Source of the DNA: Pelagicoccus sp. SDUM812003
GTDB taxonomy: Bacteria > Verrucomicrobiota > Verrucomicrobiia > Opitutales > Opitutaceae
Direction of reading: 5' to 3'
Length of the DNA: 64,000 nucleotides
Assembly (NCBI RefSeq): GCF_031127815.1
Contig: NZ_JARXHY010000001.1
Span: 124,001 to 188,000, forward strand
The translations under genes were made by a program, and so were the position numbers. A model generated the notes under the pieces. It was not told the DNA's origin. It made no database searches and saw only the letters and a list, made by a program, of their open reading frames with translations. Of this stretch, positions 59,358 to 64,000 are shown piece by piece. Position 1 is the stretch's first letter. Each line of letters starts with the position of its first letter.

Positions 59358-60299
59358 TCATGCGTGTAGCAATAGATTCAATACGCTCTCACCCGAAGCC
59401 ATGGCAGCCAGTTTGCTGACAACCTCAGATCCGCCAATCGATTTGGGCCAATCATCCAAATCGAGAACGAGGTCTTTGATTGATTCGTCGTAGTCGAATT
59501 CATTGAAGACCAAAGGATTCTTGTCCTTGAAAAACTGTCTTCGATTCTTGTTTGAATCATATCCAGATACGATTACCTCAGCGACCTCTTGAGCATTTGA
59601 AAGCTCAACTGCCGAATCCGCTAGCTCCTCGATATCGGAATCAGGGGGGAATGTAAGCTTAATGATTTCGTTAGATGCCTTTTCTACGATTCCGCGAAGG
59701 AATGTCTCCTTCGTTTCCAAAGTCGCCAGACGTAACTCGAAGCTGGATACCCGTTTCAATCCCTTTACGAGGTCTTTCAAATCAGTATCATTACAAAGCT
59801 GTATGAGCGATAAGGTCCCTTTGTAGTCCTGTGCTATCTCTTTGGCTTCTTTTTTGGTTTTCCCGGATACTGCAGCCTCCTTTTGGAGCCTGGCTTCTGC
59901 CGCAAAAAGCTTCCGGCATATCACCGCAAATGAAGTAATGCTAGTACCATGATAGTGATGGGCAAGCAAACCACTCCCGGTTTCTGGGTGGGCAATGAAA
60001 TACGTTAACTCAACAAGCTTTTCATTCTCTGCCAGAATTTCCGCCGTAAGAGTTGTCTTCCCATCCGACTCCGTCAGCTTCGTGAACGCCTTCGAATCGC
60101 GCACCTTGAGGATCATACCGGCCCACCATTCCATCGGTCCGTCCTTACCTTCAAAAGTAACTTTGGTCGCACCATATTGATACAGTTTACCTAGTTTCGC
60201 TCCAGCGTTGGCCGACATGAAACCGTAAAGATCGGTGATGTTCATCGCACGGGGTACAATATCGTTCTTGAATTTGAATCCGTAGACTTTGGTTTTCAT
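59358..60299 (-). CDS. cytosolic partner protein, RexA-like in layout
   Basis: A 313-residue soluble protein without signal peptide. The N-terminal third is beta-rich (KVYGFKFKNDIVPRAMNITD, GKLYQYGATKVTFEGKDGPM), followed by LVELTYFIAHPETGSGLLAHH and a mixed helical C-terminus (LRLATLETKETFLRGIVEKA, then a DYDESIKDLVLDLDDWP segment). I do not recognise a named family. Its place before a four-helix membrane protein, and its size and predicted order, resemble lambda RexA, the sensor half of a two-gene abortive-infection system. It follows hsdS by 16 bases in the same operon. Confidence 0.55.
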   Translation of the reverse strand: MKTKVYGFKFKNDIVPRAMNITDLYGFMSANAGAKLGKLYQYGATKVTFEGKDGPMEWWAGMILKVRDSKAFTKLTESDGKTTLTAEILAENEKLVELTYFIAHPETGSGLLAHHYHGTSITSFAVICRKLFAAEARLQKEAAVSGKTKKEAKEIAQDYKGTLSLIQLCNDTDLKDLVKGLKRVSSFELRLATLETKETFLRGIVEKASNEIIKLTFPPDSDIEELADSAVELSNAQEVAEVIVSGYDSNKNRRQFFKDKNPLVFNEFDYDESIKDLVLDLDDWPKSIGGSEVVSKLAAMASGESVLNLLLHA

Positions 60300-60315
60300 G
60301 TCGTTCGGGGGTGCT

Positions 60316-61527
60316 CTAGAGGAGTCGGGTTTTGCCGGTTAGGAGTTCTGGCATCATGCCTTGCTTGAGTTGGCGGGCTTTGGAGAGCTTGGCTTCGAGG
60401 GCGGCGATTTCCTCGTCCATGTCGCTGAGCGTTTCGGCGATGGCGGTTTGCTCGGCTTTGCTGCCAGGAATCGTGACCTCGATCTTGTTGAGTTCGGAGC
60501 GGTTCAGTTTTGCACGAGTGCCGCTAGCGATGAATGGCATTAGGTTTTTGTGGACTAGCGAATAGAAAAGGAATCCTTGGTCAGTATCCTGTTTGGCCTT
60601 GAGTATGTGAGCGTGATTGTTCACCCAGCACTTTCCGGTCATACGATAAGCAATCGGACGGTACATGTACTCATCGAAGTAACCACCATCTTCGGCCATC
60701 AAGATAACATCGTCATCGACAACGTAGTCATTGATGTAGTCCAAAACGCCATTCGCTCCGCAATATGGTATGCTGCCCTTTCTTTTTTGACGTTCAGCAT
60801 CGTTGAGCGGGACGCGGAGATTGTCCAAGCAGTCGGCTACCTCTTCCAAAACTGCCTTGCCCCAATCACCGGAAAAGCCGGGGAGGCGTTTTTGGCCGGT
60901 GAGGAGTTGCTGCATGGCGCCTTGTTTGATTTGGCGTTTTTTGGCGATGAGTTGCTCCAGGGATTCAATGAGGGCATCCGCATCGCTTAAGGCTTCGGCG
61001 ATGGCTTCTTGTTCGGCTTTGGTGGGTGGCCACGCGAGAGGCAATCGTTCAAGTCGCGAGCCTCCAAGGTGTGCGATCGAAGTCGTTTGAAGGGCGATTT
61101 TTGCAAACACACCTGTCTGCTGACAGTATCGAAATAGGTACGACGCGTATTTTGCCGATGCGTCAGCGAAAGACCGGAAGCGGAGAAGTGCATTTTGAAT
61201 AGCACATGGTTCTGGGTATTCGCCTTGGTAGATGGAACAACGCCCAACGAGCTCTAAACTTTGCCCCTCGTTCAAGAGGACGTCGCCAGATCGCACCTGA
61301 AATTGTGTAAACTGCTCATCGGTCATCGGCATCGTGAGCACATCATCAGTGACAATACGACCATCGAAGACATTCTTAGTTCTGAGGTAAGGGCGCTGTC
61401 TGCCGGGAGCATTTACTGCCAATGCTTTCCCAGTGACAACTTTTCCTTTTTGGCTGACTGGAACGACATCCCAATCCTCCGGAATCTCACCAACCTCCGT
61501 TTGCTTGTATCCATTTTTCACTGCCAT
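60316..61527 (-). CDS. hsdS: type I restriction-modification, specificity subunit
   Basis: A 403-residue HsdS with the duplicated target-recognition layout. Each recognition domain is followed by a conserved coiled-coil spacer: EAIAEALSDADALIESLEQL and KKRQIKQGAMQQLLTGQKRL in the middle, and TAIAETLSDMDEEIAALEAK with KARQLKQGMMPELLTGKTRL at the end. The first half starts YKQTEVGEIPEDWDVV. It sets the DNA sequence recognised by HsdM/HsdR. The ATG at 61527 overlaps the last codons of hsdM by 10 bases. Target sequence cannot be read. Confidence 0.92.
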   Translation of the reverse strand: MAVKNGYKQTEVGEIPEDWDVVPVSQKGKVVTGKALAVNAPGRQRPYLRTKNVFDGRIVTDDVLTMPMTDEQFTQFQVRSGDVLLNEGQSLELVGRCSIYQGEYPEPCAIQNALLRFRSFADASAKYASYLFRYCQQTGVFAKIALQTTSIAHLGGSRLERLPLAWPPTKAEQEAIAEALSDADALIESLEQLIAKKRQIKQGAMQQLLTGQKRLPGFSGDWGKAVLEEVADCLDNLRVPLNDAERQKRKGSIPYCGANGVLDYINDYVVDDDVILMAEDGGYFDEYMYRPIAYRMTGKCWVNNHAHILKAKQDTDQGFLFYSLVHKNLMPFIASGTRAKLNRSELNKIEVTIPGSKAEQTAIAETLSDMDEEIAALEAKLSKARQLKQGMMPELLTGKTRLL

Positions 61528-64000
61528 GCGAAGCCCATCCTTTCTAGGTGCTGGCTGACTTTGGACTCTAGGTCGGTGACGCGGGTGGTGAGTTCGGGGA
61601 GCGGCTGGGCGTAGCGTTCGGCCAGGTCTTTGACGCGTTGGGTGAGGCTCTGGCTGATACGGTCGGTTTCGCCGTGGATGGCGGTCGCGAGCGTGGCGAG
61701 CCACTTGTCGTCGACGACGAGGGTCTTGATGTCTTCGGGAGTGAGCTTGGGGTAGTGAGCGAGCGCTAAAGCATCGAGTTCGGACTCGGCTTGCTTGATT
61801 TGCTTTTTGAGGGCGGCTTCTGCTTCGGAGGATTCGAGGTAGGCGAGCAAGGCGTCGACTTCGTCGACGGAGGTCTCGGAGCCGTAGGAGGCGGATTCTT
61901 CCGCGGCGAGGAGGTCAGGTTGGGTGGTGGATGCGCTTCTGCGCCCGCCGGGACGTCGGGCGCCACCTTTTATTCCGAGCTCTTTGAGGCGGGCGGTGAC
62001 GTTGGCTTTGTTGACTTTGTCTAGGTCGGAGAAGGCGCCGTCGTCGCCGCTTTGTTCTTCTTCCAGCTCTTTGAGGCGGGCGGTGGCGGCTTCGAGCTGG
62101 GACTGGAGGGCTTCGAGCTCTGCTTGCTCGGCGGCGAAGTAGCGGGCGACGATGAGCGGCTTGGGCACCAGCTCGCAGGTCCAGCCTTTGTCCACGGTCT
62201 GGCCCTTCTTTTTGCCTTTTGTAATTTCTTCTAGGATACGCTCGGGCTTGGCAATCCAGCCGTCTTGCGTGATTAGGTAGCAGTCGTCCTGCATCGTCTC
62301 CTCCCAGAAATCCATGAGGTGCTGGTAGACGTCGTAGCGATCGATGAGCGGCGAATCGGCGTAGTGCTCGAGCAAGTCTTCCGAGAGCTCGTGAATGAGG
62401 GTCTTGGGATGGAAGCCTAGATCGAGTTGCTTGAGCTGAGCGGAGGCTTTCTTTCGCCAGGCAGCGAAGTGTTTTTCGAGGGAGGCAATGAAGGATGCGA
62501 ATTCCTTGTGGGATTGGATGGTGGGTTTTATTTGGTCGGGGGTGACGGTGAGGTCGGAGTAGGCGCGTTGCGGCTGTCTCGGCGAGACAGCCCTACCTTT
62601 GAAAAGCGAGCTTTTCAGGCTGGGGCAGACTTGCCAGTAGCGGTCGAGGGCGTCGATGTCGCGCTGGGGGATGCCGCCGCGGAGGTGGGCTTCGATGTCT
62701 TGGATGTCCTCCTTGGCTTGGCTGTCGATGTAGCGCGGGAGGTTGAGATTGAAGTCGTTTTTCTCGATCTCCTCGAAGGGGACTTCGCGGGCGTAGCCGG
62801 GCAGCGCGATCCGTTTCTTGAATACGTCCACGATCTTGTGAATGTCCATGCTGCGGAGGCGGTTCTTGTTGCCGTCCTTCATGAAGCCGGAGGAGGCGTC
62901 GATCATGAAGATGGGGCGACGCTCCTGGGCATGCTCCTTGTCGAGTACGATGATGCAGGCGGGAATGCCCGTGCCGTAAAAGAGGTTGGCTGGGAGTCCG
63001 ATGATACCGGCGAGGAGGCCGCGCTTGACCAGCTCACGCCGGATGGCGGCTTCGGCATTGCCGCGAAAGAGCACGCCGTGCGGGAGAATGCAGGCTCCCT
63101 TGGCGGTGGACTTCATGGAGCGGACGATGTGCAGAAGGTAGGCGTAGTCGCCTTGCTTGGCGGGCGGGACGCCGAAGCCGTCGAAGCGATGGAAGTTGCG
63201 CGAGGCTTGGTCGACGCTGTCGCTGTCGGCCGGTACGCCGATCTCGTCGGGATGGAGGCCGCTGGTCCAGCGCTTGTCGCTGAAGGGTGGATTGGCGACC
63301 ACGAAATCGAAAGTCTGCAGGGCGTCGCCTTGGAGGAACTTGGGATTGGCGAGGGTATTGCCCGGACGCACGGTGGCGGTTGGCCGGTCGTGCAGGATCA
63401 TGTTCATGCGAGCCAACTGGGCGGTGGTGGAATCCTTTTCCTGTCCGTAGATGGTGATGTCGGAATCCGCCTCGCCCGCGACCTTGAGCAGCAAGGAGCC
63501 CGAGCCGCAAGTCGGGTCGTAGACGGTGGTGGCGTTGGTCGTCTGGGCTTCGTGGATACCTAGGATGGCGGCCATGACGCGGCTGACTTCGGCCGGGGTG
63601 TAGAACTGGCCCTTGGACTTGCCGCTCTCGGTGGCGAAGTGCCGCATGAGGTACTCGTAGGCGTCGCCCAGAATGTCGTCGCCTTCGGCCCGGTTCCTCG
63701 AGAAATCGAGCTCCTTCTTCTGGAAGATGGAGATGAGGTTGGTGAGGCGGTCGACGATCTCTTTGCCCGAGCCGAGCTTGTTGGCGTCGTTGAAATCGGG
63801 GAAGTCGGCTTGGGAGAGCTGCTCGTTGGCGGCGGCCAGCGGGGCGATGATGCGCTTGTTGATCTGGTCGCCGATGTCGGTCTTGCCCTTGAGCTTGACC
63901 ATGTCGGCGAAGCTGGCACCGTCCGGGATGACGATGGGAGCGTAAGGCTGACCAGCGTACTTGTCGGAGATGTATTTTAGGAAGAGGAGGACGAGAACGT
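61518..64000 (-). CDS. hsdM: type I restriction-modification, methylase subunit (5' end outside window)
   Basis: At least 827 codons; the frame runs off the window edge through LFLKYISDKYAGQPYAPIVI, so the true start lies beyond 64000. N6-adenine methylase motifs: KGQFYTPAEVSRVMA, YDPTCGSGSLLLK (motif I) and FDFVVANPPFSDKRW (motif IV NPPF). The C-terminal half is longer than in short HsdM proteins and has a coiled coil (AEQAELEALQSQLEAATARL) and a terminal helical region that should join HsdS. It protects host DNA and, with HsdS, directs cleavage. Confidence 0.93.
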   Translation of the reverse strand, partial: VLVLLFLKYISDKYAGQPYAPIVIPDGASFADMVKLKGKTDIGDQINKRIIAPLAAANEQLSQADFPDFNDANKLGSGKEIVDRLTNLISIFQKKELDFSRNRAEGDDILGDAYEYLMRHFATESGKSKGQFYTPAEVSRVMAAILGIHEAQTTNATTVYDPTCGSGSLLLKVAGEADSDITIYGQEKDSTTAQLARMNMILHDRPTATVRPGNTLANPKFLQGDALQTFDFVVANPPFSDKRWTSGLHPDEIGVPADSDSVDQASRNFHRFDGFGVPPAKQGDYAYLLHIVRSMKSTAKGACILPHGVLFRGNAEAAIRRELVKRGLLAGIIGLPANLFYGTGIPACIIVLDKEHAQERRPIFMIDASSGFMKDGNKNRLRSMDIHKIVDVFKKRIALPGYAREVPFEEIEKNDFNLNLPRYIDSQAKEDIQDIEAHLRGGIPQRDIDALDRYWQVCPSLKSSLFKGRAVSPRQPQRAYSDLTVTPDQIKPTIQSHKEFASFIASLEKHFAAWRKKASAQLKQLDLGFHPKTLIHELSEDLLEHYADSPLIDRYDVYQHLMDFWEETMQDDCYLITQDGWIAKPERILEEITKGKKKGQTVDKGWTCELVPKPLIVARYFAAEQAELEALQSQLEAATARLKELEEEQSGDDGAFSDLDKVNKANVTARLKELGIKGGARRPGGRRSASTTQPDLLAAEESASYGSETSVDEVDALLAYLESSEAEAALKKQIKQAESELDALALAHYPKLTPEDIKTLVVDDKWLATLATAIHGETDRISQSLTQRVKDLAERYAQPLPELTTRVTDLESKVSQHLERMGFAWQ

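Noticed and set aside
62427-63563. 378-codon plus-strand frame
   Set aside because: Antisense to the hsdM methylase core; valine- and glycine-rich composition typical of reverse-strand shadows.

Overview
The window looks like a chromosomal stretch of a marine, red-alga-degrading bacterium, most likely a verrucomicrobium of the Opitutae/Puniceicoccales type. The reasons are many secreted glycoside hydrolases and CxPSR sulfatases, GPH-type uptake, XylR-like, AraC, GntR and IclR regulators, an ASPIC/FG-GAP protein and a multihaem-TPR lipoprotein, with no SusC/SusD pair or TonB receptor as a Bacteroidetes locus would have. The phylum is inferred from gene content only.

0-2.3 kb: a sugar-kinase-like phosphotransferase is translationally coupled to a divergent enolase paralogue. 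2.6-24.1 kb: an agar/porphyran saccharification island with a GPH symporter, GH3, FG-GAP/ASPIC protein, GH50 exo-agarase, GH2 beta-galactosidase, GH86 agarase/porphyranase, an AraC regulator, a ferredoxin + cytochrome P450 + alcohol dehydrogenase set that matches the 6-O-methyl-D-galactose demethylation system, and two sulfatases flanking an esterase. 24.1-38 kb: catabolism. A LacZ-size GH2, KDG kinase and KDPG aldolase form one operon. GntR and IclR regulators follow, then Zn-dehydrogenase, KduD-like SDR, aldehyde dehydrogenase and enolase-superfamily cycloisomerase. Together they spell out the 3,6-anhydro-L-galactose route: dehydrogenase, cycloisomerase, 5-dehydrogenase, 5-keto reductase, kinase and aldolase, ending in pyruvate and glyceraldehyde-3-phosphate. 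A second PfkB kinase has lost its catalytic Asp. 38.3-42.9 kb: a XylR-like regulator divergent from galK-galT-galE, the Leloir route for the D-galactose released from the same polymers.

42.9-50 kb: a frameshifted secreted hydrolase pseudogene, an eight-haem lipoprotein fused to HEAT/TPR-like repeats, several small unknown genes, a CHC2-like zinc-finger remnant and a metallophosphoesterase. 50.5-64 kb: a defence island entirely on the minus strand. A type I restriction-modification system (hsdM and hsdS at one end, hsdR with a YgjP-type metallopeptidase at the other) encloses about 6 kb of cargo: a cytosolic/membrane protein pair resembling phage lambda RexA/RexB in size and topology, a NucS-like nuclease broken by one TGA, an Xre-ImmA/IrrE + DUF4411 PIN pair, an orphan YgiT zinc finger, and a zeta-toxin-like kinase with a small partner. 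A 33-bp direct repeat (31/33 identical) brackets the hsdR end.

A palindrome, TTGYATRCAA, usually inside a longer ATATTGYATGCAAAAA word, recurs upstream of the transporter, the GH50/GH2 divergent promoter, the first sulfatase and the anhydrogalactose operon, with weaker copies before the GntR gene. This ties hydrolysis, transport and catabolism into one probable GntR-FCD regulon. No tRNA, rRNA, CRISPR array or transposase was seen.
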